Below, piece after piece: positions 37,016 to 46,620 of a DNA stretch of 64,000 nucleotides. The notes under the pieces are model-generated. The model did not search any database, was not told the origin of the DNA, and was given only the letters and a program-made list of their open reading frames with translations. Position numbers and translations under genes: made by a program. Source of the stretch: Paenisporosarcina antarctica (lineage in GTDB: Bacteria; Bacillota; Bacilli; Bacillales_A; Planococcaceae); the NCBI RefSeq assembly GCF_004367585.1, contig NZ_CP038015.1, positions 2,610,001 through 2,674,000 on the forward strand, written 5' to 3'. Position 1 is the first letter of the stretch. Each line of letters starts with the position of its first letter.

Positions 37016-37705
37016 AGATACTCTTTTTTCACTATTTTGGACATATGCTTGATCATTTAACACCTCCACCATGTCATCCAGCCAAGCCTCGCACTTCTTA
37101 GGAGTAAACGGAAAAGGATGTTTCGGATACCCCTTCACAGGATCCCATACTGCAATTGGCTTTTTGCCATGGGTGGCTAACATGTCATCCACATCCAACA
37201 AGCCATATACATCCGCAAGTTCTTTGGCTTCACTCTTTTTTCCCCACCCATAGAGTAACCGGTCAGCCCCAGAGATTACGTTAGACCATTCAGACTGTGG
37301 ATTACTGACAAATCGGGAATGCACGATTCCTGCATATTCACATCTTTTTAATAGTCCTAAAAATTCGTTCCCTTCACAAAGATCCGACAAATTCACAATC
37401 TTCATGTCATTCCATGCCATATGCTCCATCAATCGCATCAGCTGAAACTGCGTTTTATCCGGCTTCGATTCTGTCCATTCTCCTGAATGTACATCTAAAG
37501 TAGGCTTACAACTGCCTGGTTTAAATATCACGATGACTGCATCTACACGGAGTTGTTTCTCAAAATTAAGTGCACTTGTGCCTTCTCTACGCTTAATCCT
37601 CGCCTCTGGTCGTATTAATATACGGTCACCAGCAACGGTCTCTTCAAAAAATTGACTCCACACAATGAACCTTTCACCTAATAGCTTTTCCGACAACATC
37701 TCCAT
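37010..37705 (-). CDS. Unknown protein, possibly DUF1643-related
   Basis: 231 residues from ATG 37705 (GTG 37720 and ATG 37699 are alternatives; GGGGTGA lies upstream). It reads VDAVIVIFKPGSCKPTLD, MRLMEHMAWNDMKIVNLSDL, LLYGWGKKSEAKELADVYGL and KGYPKHPFPFTPKKCEAWLD. The layout of a (N/K)PG/S loop, a W-G block and a pKHP motif is reminiscent of DUF1643, but the match is from memory and weak. A second, decayed 5' piece of this gene is at 59640-59795, so it belongs to a duplicated accessory set. Confidence 0.65.
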   Translation of the reverse strand: MEMLSEKLLGERFIVWSQFFEETVAGDRILIRPEARIKRREGTSALNFEKQLRVDAVIVIFKPGSCKPTLDVHSGEWTESKPDKTQFQLMRLMEHMAWNDMKIVNLSDLCEGNEFLGLLKRCEYAGIVHSRFVSNPQSEWSNVISGADRLLYGWGKKSEAKELADVYGLLDVDDMLATHGKKPIAVWDPVKGYPKHPFPFTPKKCEAWLDDMVEVLNDQAYVQNSEKRVSV

Positions 37706-38087
37706 CCCATCACCCCACACAAATTAATCTAACTTTTCCTAATTTGGCTGAAACTTTCTCAAATGAGCGCTTTTATATGAGAAATTAATACAGAATTCTG
37801 CTTACATTCAAGCTTATAGAAGGTATATATATTCTTTTGTAAAGAAACAATATCCTGTCGAACATGTGTATGATCAGCATTTCTAAGGGAACGTTTTTTT
37901 CACCTAACTGGGTTAATAGACCGTTTTGGGAAACGATAGAAGAATTTCCGCCGTATACAAAATATTAGCGGCTGAAGATGCAATTTCAGCCGCTTTTGTA
38001 TTTTCTATATAGGTAATAAATGTAGGAGACCTTTATATTTTTATTTAATTCATTTTCACTTCAGGAATTAAGCAAATATCCTCAATG
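37706..38087. other. Gene-free stretch with one terminator
   Basis: AGCGGCTGAA/TTTCAGCCGCT with T-rich end (37967-37999) is a terminator-like hairpin that also occurs, decayed, beside the duplicate at 59890-59935. Nothing else recognised. Confidence 0.5.
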
Positions 38088-38588
38088 TTATTTTTGTAAA
38101 GTACGTGGCCTTTCTACGTAGATCATCATGTTACGGCGCTTCGACCGGTACACTTCCATCATCGAATACATTCTTTGTTGTTGATTGTTTAAAACATGCT
38201 TAGAGACTTTTACTTGAAGAGACATGCCATTGTCAAACACTACTTCCGACGTGTTACCACTCAACACATTTACATGAAAATGGTGATTGAATATCCAAAC
38301 ACATTCCGGATGTATATGCGAAAGTGTTGGGCATGCAGCCACTTCTTCTTCCGTATCAATCAGCAAGGGAGTCTTTTGCGGATATTCCATTAACTTACGA
38401 ATAGCCTTTATTCGACCATCAAAAGTAGAAGCATTACGGATACACGACTCTTCCAATAAGGATAAAATTGACATTCTTGAAAGATACTCACCATTCTTCG
38501 TTATAATCCGGGTCCGGTATCCATCAACAAAAACCGGGTCCAAAGCCAATGTATCTCGATTTATTAAGTACGAATCACACTGCAACAA
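38088..38588 (-). CDS. comK: ComK-family competence transcription factor
   Basis: 166 residues, slightly shorter than B. subtilis ComK. Core matches to the family are TPLLIDTEEEVAACPTLSHI, HPECVWIFNHHF, VVFDNGMSLQVKVSKHVLNN and QQQRMYSMMEVYRSKR. ComK binds AT-rich boxes (AAAA-N5-TTTT) as a dimer of dimers and switches on DNA-uptake genes. The short C-terminus suggests that the MecA/ClpCP-recognised tail may differ. TTG 38588 is the likely start (AGGAGA eight bases upstream). Monocistronic; the 3' flank is a terminator region and the 5' flank an R1 repeat. Confidence 0.85.
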   Translation of the reverse strand: MLQCDSYLINRDTLALDPVFVDGYRTRIITKNGEYLSRMSILSLLEESCIRNASTFDGRIKAIRKLMEYPQKTPLLIDTEEEVAACPTLSHIHPECVWIFNHHFHVNVLSGNTSEVVFDNGMSLQVKVSKHVLNNQQQRMYSMMEVYRSKRRNMMIYVERPRTLQK

Positions 38589-38928
38589 AAAAATTCTCCT
38601 TTTCGATCTCCTATGACTATTCTACCAAGTAATCCAGTAATTGCATACTAAATATTTGGAATAATAGATTTTTTATGGTAAATAGGTAGGACACTCACTA
38701 AGGGGTAATATTACCCACCTCTCAGCTCCTTCTCCTCAATTTTTTTAAAAAAATTATGGACTTCTTTTTTAGGTCTATTTCCTCTCATAAAACAGGCGAA
38801 TTTCAATTTTCACCGATATTGTTCTTTCAAAATTGAATTTTGGCCGTCTTTCATTATTTCGCTGAGCCTTAGACGCACTTGCGATGCAGTTTTCACATAC
38901 GGTATGCTAATTTTATAGCGATGATTCC

Positions 38929-39232
38929 GGGTGGCACCTTCCCCCTTTTTGGTACCTGTTCATTTTGGGTACAATAGTGCCACCCGACATAAAATGCGAG
39001 GGTAAAGTTTGGCACGTGAAGATTTCCGGCTCGCTCTGGACAGCACAACCGCTGCTTCATAACCTGGGGAATATAAAACATTTTGCGGCGGGTGTGCGTC
39101 CGTCACTCGCCTACAAGCTTCTCATGCACAGATCTTTGATTTTAGCTTACTAGAGAATGAAAACTTAATGCTTAGAAAAAAGCCGCCGAAGATGCGGGCA
39201 GCTCGTAGCTAACTTTAAAACATCTCTCCATG
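38929..39232 (+). repeat. Interspersed repeat R1, copy 12
   Basis: Hairpin 38929-38985, then ATGCGAGGGTAAAGTTTGGC, GGCTCGCTCTGGACAGCACA, GGCGGGTGTGCGTCCGTCAC and GCCGCCGAAGATGCGGGCAG. The left flank TATAGCGATGATTCC and the right flank also occur at copy 15 (53265-53400), so these two are closest relatives. Confidence 0.82.
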
Positions 39233-39296
39233 TTCTTTGTGCCTTCACATTTTTCAGTGATGTGCAGACCAGAAGTGCCATGCACCCATTGATAAA

Positions 39297-39809
39297 TCAT
39301 GTAGGTTCGAAAATTTCTACTATCCGGTCCGCCCTTATACGATTATGACACAGCTTGTATATTTGATCCAAAAAGGTTTCAGTGTTTAAAATTGAAGTGG
39401 GAAGTGGAATTGTCATCGTAGTAGTGCCAAAGGTTTGCTTAAAATATGATTTCCTAATGTAATTTTTTCCATCCCTTTTTAAAGGGTTGTATTTCCACGA
39501 AAGTAAGGTGGCACCATCTTCGTCTATTGTCCGGTTTAACTCGGCAATGGTTGTTGATTTATCATGCGCATAAATGACTAAATAATAGTTGTCATTTCGG
39601 TGCCAATCGATGAATAAGAAAAAATAGGAATCTTGTCCAAGTTTAGCTACTTCAAAGGCAGATATAATTGGTTTTCCATTCGCCCATTGATGGAATTGCG
39701 TTAAGGTATCATTGAATGTGTCTAATTTATTCAATTCATAGGTTGTAGAAGTAGACTCATTCCAGCGTTCTAAATAATTACTTACCATCATAGCCTGCTT
39801 TTTCTCCAA
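39297..39809 (-). CDS. Unknown 170-residue protein (intact copy)
   Basis: TTG 39809 with GGGAG eight bases upstream. Soluble alpha/beta protein: ISAFEVAKLGQDSYFFLFID, WHRNDNYYLVIYAHDKSTT, LNRTIDEDGATLLSWKYNPL and FGTTTMTIPLPTSILNTETF. I do not recognise a family. A near-identical copy at 54019-54530 carries a frameshift. Immunity-type or phage-encoded small proteins often look like this, but nothing proves that here. Confidence 0.65.
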   Translation of the reverse strand: MEKKQAMMVSNYLERWNESTSTTYELNKLDTFNDTLTQFHQWANGKPIISAFEVAKLGQDSYFFLFIDWHRNDNYYLVIYAHDKSTTIAELNRTIDEDGATLLSWKYNPLKRDGKNYIRKSYFKQTFGTTTMTIPLPTSILNTETFLDQIYKLCHNRIRADRIVEIFEPT

Positions 39810-40508
39810 GTTAGCATCTCCCTATTTTTTACTTGTTACTGAATAAATCAGTAATACCTGATTCTTAGTAACTTAATTTTATCATAGAGAGGTAAGTACA
39901 TAGGCTTTCCACTCGGCAAGAATCCGTAAAAACAACTCAAATGAACTCTGTAGGATATCACCATAAATCGTGCATATCATCGCAGTATATACAAACTTAG
40001 CAGAATCACTCGCCACAGTACTGACTTGCTTTTCCTTCTTCTGAATATAATTAATTACTGAGTACCATTGTTATCAGCTCCTCCTATTTGGTGGGGGTGG
40101 GTATCGGAAGTTCTGTGATTGGTGATTGAAAACAATGGTTTTACGTTTTAACTATGCCATCTATCTATTTAGCCTAATAGGTACCCGAATACCCACGTGG
40201 TGAATACTCAAGCATGGTTAAAGTTACGCACATGAAGGTTCTATGATTTTGGTTTACTAGATTGGTACAACACTCTATCATAAGTATCGCCGAAAACGCT
40301 TGCCGTTCGTAGCTAACTTTAAAATATCTCTCCACGTTCTTTAAATGAAGGATTCCAAACACTATAAAAGCTTGATACTTTTCCCTGGATGCGAATTTTT
40401 TAATTAATTCGTTCATTAATAACAGAAAGTTCTTACATTTACGAGTGGAATATATTATGATAAAAAGAGACATGTAAGAGTACATGTGACAAAGGAGCGA
40501 ATTGATAT

Positions 40509-40790
40509 ATGAGATTTAATGTTCATGTAATAATGGGGTTAAATGATGATTCAGTTGGACTTGCATACAAGTTAAAAGAAAATTACAAAGTTGTTTATAT
40601 TTGTGATGACACCGTTGAGGTACTAGAAAAACGTGAAGACTTTACCTATGTCCACGAAGACTTTATCCATGCTATGGACCCTCTAGTTACTAAGGTTATT
40701 GTTTATGAACCACCCTATAAAACTGGCAAGATAGTTAATAAATCAAGATCGTTTGTTATGGAGAGGAAGAGTCCTGTTGAAGAGGATTAA
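40509..40790 (+). CDS. 93-residue protein of a locally amplified family, copy 1
   Basis: ATG 40509 follows AAAGGAG by nine bases. The protein starts MRFNVHVIMGLNDDSVGLAY, continues KVVYICDDTVEVLEKREDFT and ends with a conserved YEPPYKTGKIVNKSRSF block and an acidic-basic tail. It looks like a single small alpha/beta domain without membrane segments; family unknown to me. Five whole or broken copies lie between 40.5 and 61.8 kb. All intact copies share a leader with two ACATGT palindromes (40470-40492) and the same terminator, so each is a self-contained unit. Confidence 0.75.
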   Translation: MRFNVHVIMGLNDDSVGLAYKLKENYKVVYICDDTVEVLEKREDFTYVHEDFIHAMDPLVTKVIVYEPPYKTGKIVNKSRSFVMERKSPVEED

Positions 40791-40810
40791 GCTTTAGGGA
40801 TTACGAATGA

Positions 40811-40848
40811 AAAAGCAGCTGAGATTGTATTTTCGGCTGCTTTTTTTG
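40811..40848 (+). terminator. Terminator of 93-residue gene, copy 1
   Basis: AAAAGCAGCTGAGA and TTTCGGCTGCTTTTTTT form the hairpin; the same terminator follows the other family copies. Confidence 0.85.
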
Positions 40849-40974
40849 CGTTTAGAATTAATAAAAATGATAGGATTTTCTTTCAAAATCCTATTCAGGA
40901 AGAATACATAAACGGCGGCAGATCAAACTCTGGCGAAAGATTTTCAATAAGATTTACCACTGTATCGGCTCTGG

Positions 40975-41095
40975 TTCACAGGTTCGCTTTGGACGGCAAA
41001 CCTGCTGGATCATAGCCTAGGAAGTAAAAAGAATTTTGCGGCGGGTGTGCGACCGTCACTCGCCTTCAACCTTCACTTGCATATTTCTTTCGAGT
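40975..41095 (+). repeat. R1 fragment, copy 13
   Basis: GGTTCGCTTTGGACGGCAAA, GGATCATAGCCTAGGAAGTAAAAAG and GGCGGGTGTGCGACCGTCAC, running into R2. Confidence 0.72.
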
Positions 41096-41096
41096 G

Positions 41097-41370
41097 CTGT
41101 CCCTGGGACCCGTTTTTTTAGGTGCCACCCATGCTGGATACTATTTCTGATAAGATCGGCTGATAATTAGCAAAAAATTGATACACTTCATAATTGTTTA
41201 TCAAAATTTCCCGATATATTTGTTACTGGTGGAACCGCTTAAATTATTACTATTTATTGAATTGAAAATTTATTCATAAATAATTTCAAGAAACCCACTG
41301 CCTACAGCTTTTATTAAATTTCCCATGCAATTGTAGTGTATTTTCTGAATAGTTTTTTACACAGGTACCC
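41097..41370 (+). repeat. Interspersed repeat R2, copy 1
   Basis: Starts CGAGTGCTGTCCCTGGGAC, then AGGTGCCACCCATGCTGG, TTTCTGATAAGATCGGCTGA, ACTTCATAATTGTTTATCAA, a decayed GGTGGAACC, CCTACAGCTTTTATTAAATT, TAGTGTATTTTCTGAATAG and TTTTTACACAGGTACCCGAT. Further copies are at 43265 and 62130, partial ones at 59979 and 61225. Confidence 0.78.
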
Positions 41371-41414
41371 GATTTTACTCAATTTTGAAACAGAACGAAA
41401 TCAGTAGAAGCTTA

Positions 41415-42110
41415 TTAAAGGTGAAGGTCTAATTCTCTAATTTCACCAGTGCTTACCAATAACTGAAGCTTATTTCTTCCAATTAACTTAACTCCTACTT
41501 TGCTTGCTAATGTAACAGCTTGATTGGTAAATTCAGTTGTTGTAATAACATACGCTTCAGTACAGTCATAATATGGCATTCCAGTATAAACTTCTTGGAT
41601 AGCCTTATTCCCTAATTTACTATCTTGGCTGTACCTCTTAACTTGTACTGCTATTCTTCTATTATGTTTTATTAATATTAAGTCAACTCCCTGATCTCCA
41701 CTGAGTGCCGTAAGTTCAACCATATAATCTCTTTTTTGAAAAAATTCCTTTAAGTAATATTCAAATTCTATTCCACTCATTTTATCTAGTTCTACCATCA
41801 AAGTATCAATATTTGGTGTTTGCCACTCTTTTTTTATTGAGTGAATTTCCTTTTTTAAATAGTTTCCTTGTATATAGGTATAACATTGAAGACAGTATTC
41901 TGAATTGTCACTCGTCTGATTAATAACAATCTCCCTAATACAACTAAATGTTTTACAGACTTTATTCTTATTTTTTCTTTTTATTTGGCTTTCACCTCTA
42001 TGTCTATTACTGAATTGATAACATTGATTACAGTATTCTTTACTTGGGCTATTAACTAAAGGGAGAAAATTACGAACGCATCCATGATTTTTACATCTTT
42101 CCAATCTCAT
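41415..42110 (-). CDS. Mrr-type restriction endonuclease with two zinc-finger-like repeats
   Basis: 231 residues. The C-terminal domain (about 105-225) is Mrr_cat: MSGIEFEYYLKEFFQKRDYM, TALSGDQGVDLILIKHNRR, AVQVKRYSQDSKLGNKAIQE, with PD-(D/E)xK residues D143 and Q156-x-K158. The N-terminal 90 residues have two similar Cys sets, C6-C11-C27-C30 and C52-C57-C73-C76, likely two zinc knuckles for DNA reading. Such enzymes cut modified or foreign DNA. ATG 42110 precedes MRLERCKNHGC. No methylase is nearby, which fits a modification-dependent enzyme. It lies inside the block bracketed by the 1.66-kb direct repeats. Confidence 0.87.
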   Translation of the reverse strand: MRLERCKNHGCVRNFLPLVNSPSKEYCNQCYQFSNRHRGESQIKRKNKNKVCKTFSCIREIVINQTSDNSEYCLQCYTYIQGNYLKKEIHSIKKEWQTPNIDTLMVELDKMSGIEFEYYLKEFFQKRDYMVELTALSGDQGVDLILIKHNRRIAVQVKRYSQDSKLGNKAIQEVYTGMPYYDCTEAYVITTTEFTNQAVTLASKVGVKLIGRNKLQLLVSTGEIRELDLHL

Positions 42111-42369
42111 TACCTTCTTCTGTATTAGTAATAGTTAAAAATTTCTCAACGCATTGGATTATTCAAGATATATGTCTTAATCTTCTTTATTAATCCTCGC
42201 TGAAACTAAATCTATAAAAGTGGAAATGCCCTAGTCCTCTTTTTTCAGAGTGTAAGTCTAAAGCCAAAAAGGTAATCAGATCGCTTACTTACTAGTTGAG
42301 CACTCACTCCTTAGAGCGAGCTGGACTTAAACGCCTACTTTAAGAGATCAACATCTAATGGCGTATATG

Positions 42370-42712
42370 CTACCCAAGTTTTATTCGAATAAAATTTATT
42401 CTTAAACTGAATGTTAGCATCGCTGGAATTACTAATTCTACAGTCCTAACAACTTCACTAGGCACCTTCTTCTCCATAATAAACAATTTTGTTACTCGAA
42501 GAAATTGTCCTTTTTTATATGGTGGTTCATAGGAATATACTATAAATAAGGTGTGATCGATTAAATCGACAAATTGTTGATCGACAAAGGTAAAGTGTTT
42601 ACGCATGTACTCCTTTAACGTAACCATCACAAATATAAACAACTTCATTTCAAGTCGCTGGTCCAATTGAATCTTGATTAAACCCCATAATGATATGAAT
42701 ATTAAACTTCAT
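42370..42712 (-). pseudogene. Frameshifted, inverted member of the 93-residue family
   Basis: ATG 42712 starts MKFNIHIIMGFNQDSIGPAT then a stop; another frame gives EVVYICDGYVKGVHA; a third gives RKHFTFVDQQFVDLIDHTLF and YEPPYKKGQFLRVTKLFIME. These match the 93-residue family in order, so the gene is broken by at least two frame changes. It is the only family member on the minus strand and the most diverged. Confidence 0.7.
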
Positions 42713-42914
42713 TAAACAATACTCTCCTTCTTGCTTTTACACAAACAACTCACTCTTCATTTTAATCTATTCCGACTATATATGTAAGAAATTTCAACCA
42801 AATAATTGTCATTGTTTAACCGCATTAAGAAATGAAAAAAGGGTAAGTGATTTTCACATAAAACATGCGCCCGAAAGTACTTCGACCGCTGTTAGATTTT
42901 CTGTATTGGTTTTA

Positions 42915-43078
42915 AAACCGTGAAGACTTTACTTATGTCCACGAAGACTTTATCCATGCTATGGACCCTCTAGTTACTAAGGTTATTGTTTATGAACCAC
43001 CCTATAAAACTGGCAAGATAGTTAATAAATCAAGATCGTTTGTTATGGAGAGGAAGAGTCCTGTTGAAGAGGATTAAG
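42915..43078 (+). pseudogene. 5'-truncated member of the 93-residue family
   Basis: Begins inside the gene at the EDFTYVHEDF codons and continues to the same stop as copy 1, nearly identical in sequence, followed by the same terminator (43097-43135). The 5' half and leader are missing. The following DNA leads into R2 copy 2. Confidence 0.75.
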
Positions 43079-43264
43079 CTTTAGGGATTTAGAATATAAA
43101 AGCAGCTGAAATTGTATTTTCAGCTGCTTTTTTGCGTTTAGAATTTATAAAAATGTATAGGGTTTTCTTTCAAAATCCTATTCAGGAAGAATACATAAAC
43201 GGCGACAGCTCAAACTCTGGCGAAACATTTTTAAAAAGATTTACCACTGTAATGGCTCTTCCTT

Positions 43265-43512
43265 TAGGTGCCATCCATGCTGGGATACTATTTCTGATAA
43301 GATCGGCTTATAATTAGCAAAAAATTGAGACACTTCATAATTGTTTATCAAAATTTCCCGATTTATTTGGTACGAGTGGCACTTAAATTATGACTATTTA
43401 TAAAATTAGTTATTTATTCAGAATCAATTTAAAGAAACCTATTGCCTACAGCTTTTATAGATTTCTTTATACAATTGTAGTGTATTTTCTGAATAGATTT
43501 TCACAGAGGTAC
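43265..43512 (+). repeat. Interspersed repeat R2, copy 2
   Basis: TTTAGGTGCCATCCATGCTG, GATAAGATCGGCTTATAATT, the GAGTGGCAC counterpart, CCTACAGCTTTTATAGATTT and TTTTCACAGAGGTACCCGAT, in the same order as at 41097. Confidence 0.78.
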
Positions 43513-43592
43513 CCGATTTTCAACTTTCTTTTTCTAGGTCAGTTTTTAATAAAGTCTATATCAGATTTTACATTTTACTCCAGGTAGATAGT

Positions 43593-44003
43593 TTAGTGTT
43601 TCACTATGAATTCCCGCAAGTCTTGGCATATATTCTGAATGGCATCGTCCCCTTTGTAATTTTGATGAATAGGTAATTCAACCACATACTCTTCAAATTT
43701 TTTAGAGGTCATCTTTAGGGTCAATCCATGAAGATCTAAATACGTTAAAAACACATATGCAGCTGTTTTCTGATTCCCGGTACTAAATATATGATCAGTA
43801 GATATAGCATGTAAGTACACACATGCTTTTTCAACAATGCTTGGAAATTGTTCTAGTCCCAATAATTTCGTTCGAGGTCTTTCTAACATCGAGTAAAAGC
43901 TGCCTTGAAATTTTACTCCAGCATTGTTTGAATCATGGGTTTCAGACATGACATATTCATGTAGCATGAGTATGTCATGCGTCTTTAGTATATATGCTTC
44001 CAT
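43593..44003 (-). CDS. Doc/Fic-fold toxin with altered active site
   Basis: 136 residues; ATG 44003 follows AAGGAG by six bases. Doc features are LKTHDILMLHEYVMSETHDS at the N-terminus, VEKACVYLHAISTDHIFSTG and NQKTAAYVFLTYLDLHGL. The Fic motif H-x-F-x-(D/E)-G-N-(K)-R is HIFSTGNQKT: His, Phe, Gly and Asn remain, while the Asp/Glu is Thr and the Arg is Lys. Doc phosphorylates EF-Tu; whether this variant is active is uncertain. The upstream gene, ten bases away, encodes an AbrB-type protein, the presumed antitoxin. The pair lies at the 3' side of the lasso cluster. Confidence 0.82.
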   Translation of the reverse strand: MEAYILKTHDILMLHEYVMSETHDSNNAGVKFQGSFYSMLERPRTKLLGLEQFPSIVEKACVYLHAISTDHIFSTGNQKTAAYVFLTYLDLHGLTLKMTSKKFEEYVVELPIHQNYKGDDAIQNICQDLREFIVKH

Positions 44004-44013
44004 TCGATTCTCC

Positions 44014-44268
44014 TTAACGGTCTTTAAGATTCTCAAACATGGTGGTGTATTTATTCATCACTCTGTCCATCGATTTCAATAAATTTGGATTCATATCCAT
44101 ATTCATCACTTTTTTCATCATAATTCCATCTGTTTCTTTATTTAAAGTGAGCTGCAAATCATCGCCTTTTTGCAAATTCAATCTCACAGCCAAATCTTTC
44201 GGTATGCCAACGGATAAACTATACCCCATCTGATTTACTTTACGAAAAAATTGCTGATTGTCTTCCAT
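44014..44268 (-). CDS. AbrB/MazE-type antitoxin
   Basis: About 84 residues from ATG 44268 (an alternative ATG at 44292 gives 92). The N-terminal half is a SpoVT-AbrB domain: FFRKVNQMGYSLSVGIPKDL and AVRLNLQKGDDLQLTLNKET. The C-terminal part, rich in Met and charged residues, would bind and mask the toxin. Its position directly before the Doc-like gene gives a type II toxin-antitoxin operon that the antitoxin would auto-repress. Confidence 0.82.
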   Translation of the reverse strand: MEDNQQFFRKVNQMGYSLSVGIPKDLAVRLNLQKGDDLQLTLNKETDGIMMKKVMNMDMNPNLLKSMDRVMNKYTTMFENLKDR

Positions 44269-44540
44269 TGTTTCACACTCATTTCCTAGCATTTCTTATT
44301 TGAATTGGGATTGGTGCCATACTGACTATTTCGTTTCTCAACTATTTATACAAAAGACACCACCCATTAGGCTTGCATCAGAGTGGTGATGGCTTTAAGT
44401 TTATGCACTTGTAACGATAACTTTGTTTCTCCTCCCAGTGGTCGACACTACACTCACTATAAATAACGAAATATTGCGTAAATTCACTACATAATAACTA
44501 CCTTTCTCATCAACTATAAGGCACTGGTTAAAAGAGCAAC

Positions 44541-46337
44541 TCATATACTCGACTTTAGTTGGTTACCTAGTAGATTGCTAAACATTCCTTTTTTATCTCT
44601 CGCTAGCTTGTTGTAGCCACCAACTTGAATAATTTGTCCTCGATCCATTACCAATACTTGATCTGCATTACGGATAGTGGATAAGCGATGGGCAATGACA
44701 ATAATGGTCATGGTCCCCTTTAGTTTTTCTATGGCTTTTTGAATCTTCACTTCGTTTTCTGTGTCTAATGCACTGGTTGCCTCATCTAGGACAAGAATCG
44801 ACGGTTTACGTAAGATGGCTCGAGCTAGTACAAGTCGTTGTCTTTCGCCCCCTGAAAGTCGAATGCCTCGATCACCAATGAGTGTATCTAGACCTTCCGG
44901 TAACAGTTTGACAAAGTCCGCCGCCGCAAACTCCAATGCCTCGAAAAGGGATGCGTCGCTAGCTTCAGGGTCCAAAATCTTCAAATTTTCACGTATCGTT
45001 GTATTAAACAAAAATGGATCCTGTGGGATATAACTAATGGATTTTCTGAGTGACAGTAAGTGTTCTCGTTTAAGTGGGATATGATCAATCGTGACCTCAC
45101 CCAGATCTGGTTTATTTAAACCCGTTAAAATATCAATTAACGTACTTTTTCCAGCACCTGATCGACCTACGATAGCAGTCATGCGGTTAGCTGGTATATG
45201 TACTGTTATATTTTCAAGTGCGTACGTATCTTCATTTTGCTTGTATTTAAAAAAGACATTATGACAACTGATACCAGATGTAATTTGGATAGCTTTACTA
45301 GTCTGAATATCTGTATCATTTATCTCTTTTGCTTCTATACATTCATTCTGTAAATCTATTAATGCTTTAAACGATGGGAGTGTGGCTCCTAGTTGCTCTA
45401 ACATAGATTGTATACTTGTAAATCTCGGCCATAACCTTGAAAAAATCACCATGATCAACATTAATTGTGCTGGCTGCGACATGAACATCTTAATGGATAA
45501 AAATACGAAAACCGCAATTAATAAAGCAGAGACCACTTTGAAGATCATTTGAGAAGTTATATTAACAGTAGTCAGTTTAATCCTGTTTTGTTCCATTTTT
45601 TCACTTAAGGAGAAAAACCAGTTCATGTGGGATTCTTCTAATGAATTACTTTTGATATCCTTCATTCCGTTAAAGTGATCCGTCATTCCCGCCATGTATG
45701 TTTGTGATAACTCATAGGATTCCTTTCCGAAAGACTGAGACTTATTAATGAATTTTCTTGAAAAGATGATGAGAATTAATCCGAAAAATAAGATAAAACT
45801 TGTCAATTTGTAGGATAAATAAAAGGCTACCCCTATTTGAATCAAGGTAAATATAATAGAAGATAAAAACTGTAAAAATAAATTAATGCCAGCGCTCACA
45901 TGAAACGTTTCGTTTGACATGATATTGATGATATCTGATTTCCTCTTTTTAAGATAAAATCCCCAATTTGCATGTAGCAAACTTTTATACGTATCATCTC
46001 TTAAATGTCGAATAAAACCTTGCTGGATTTTTACACCTAAAATGGATTGTTGGCGTTTAAAAATACTTTGTCCCACCATCAAAAGTACATATATACCCAA
46101 AATGATGATGAGACTCATTGTCTCAGGAATGCCTATGAATAAGTCAGTAATCCAACGGAGAATCGGAATTTCCGTTGTACTAAAGTCTATAATTCCAGTG
46201 ATGCTGATCAATGGAATTAACAAGAAAATACTAGCACTCTCTAAAAAACCGATTAACATCATGCAAATGAGATTAATATAAAGAATTTTCCCTGAATACT
46301 CATGTATGCGTTTTAAAAAGTGTAAGAGATGCTTCAA
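44541..46337 (-). CDS. Lasso-peptide ABC exporter (type D), fused permease-ATPase
   Basis: 598 residues. Six membrane helices in the first 320 residues are followed by an ABC ATPase with Walker A GRSGAGKST, signature LSGGERQRLVLARA, Walker B SILVLDEATSALD and H-loop IVIAHRLST. There is no N-terminal peptidase domain, as expected where a separate B2 protein removes the leader. It exports the mature lasso peptides and gives self-protection. TTG 46337 is the start, with AGGAGG eight bases upstream. It is the last gene of the lasso operon, separated from the peptidase gene by 283 bases, so it may have additional expression control. Confidence 0.9.
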   Translation of the reverse strand: MKHLLHFLKRIHEYSGKILYINLICMMLIGFLESASIFLLIPLISITGIIDFSTTEIPILRWITDLFIGIPETMSLIIILGIYVLLMVGQSIFKRQQSILGVKIQQGFIRHLRDDTYKSLLHANWGFYLKKRKSDIINIMSNETFHVSAGINLFLQFLSSIIFTLIQIGVAFYLSYKLTSFILFFGLILIIFSRKFINKSQSFGKESYELSQTYMAGMTDHFNGMKDIKSNSLEESHMNWFFSLSEKMEQNRIKLTTVNITSQMIFKVVSALLIAVFVFLSIKMFMSQPAQLMLIMVIFSRLWPRFTSIQSMLEQLGATLPSFKALIDLQNECIEAKEINDTDIQTSKAIQITSGISCHNVFFKYKQNEDTYALENITVHIPANRMTAIVGRSGAGKSTLIDILTGLNKPDLGEVTIDHIPLKREHLLSLRKSISYIPQDPFLFNTTIRENLKILDPEASDASLFEALEFAAADFVKLLPEGLDTLIGDRGIRLSGGERQRLVLARAILRKPSILVLDEATSALDTENEVKIQKAIEKLKGTMTIIVIAHRLSTIRNADQVLVMDRGQIIQVGGYNKLARDKKGMFSNLLGNQLKSSI

Positions 46338-46620
46338 AACCCGATCCTCCTATCCCAGTGCTACTTCCTTTTTGTCCCCTATGACTGGACTATCCACATA
46401 TATGTGGTGAAGAAAAGGTATCGACATCTACAAAAATGGGATACCTGGTACTAACATATTTGACATAAGAGAATACGAATAATGGGGTTGTTGATGCGTA
46501 GATAATCTTGAGGGTAGGGTCCATTACTATATTCAATTCGAAATGGGCATACGTAAAATCGTACATTGCTTGAATATTACAAGAATAAATCACAAAATAC
46601 AGGTAGACTTCTTACAACTT
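46338..46620. other. Gap between lasso peptidase and exporter genes
   Basis: 283 bases. A 67-codon minus-strand frame (46390-46593) starts with GTG and has no ribosome site, so I do not call it. No terminator is evident. It may hold an internal promoter. Confidence 0.35.

Larger units (their letters stand above)
39246..40905 (+). repeat. Large direct repeat, copy A (about 1.66 kb)
   Basis: From TTTTTCAGTGATGTGCAGACC to GGAAGAATACATAAAC the sequence is repeated with few changes at 53973-55635 in the same orientation. It includes the 170-residue gene, about 700 bases of intergenic DNA with R1 fragments (40210-40330) and the 93-residue gene with its terminator. The pair brackets the endonuclease, toxin-antitoxin and lasso genes. 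The unit has no visible transposase. Confidence 0.85.

Noticed and set aside
46390-46593. Small ORF between lasso peptidase and exporter as a fourth precursor.
   Set aside because: Starts GTG without a ribosome site, has no W-x-x-P leader motif and no Thr-x core junction.
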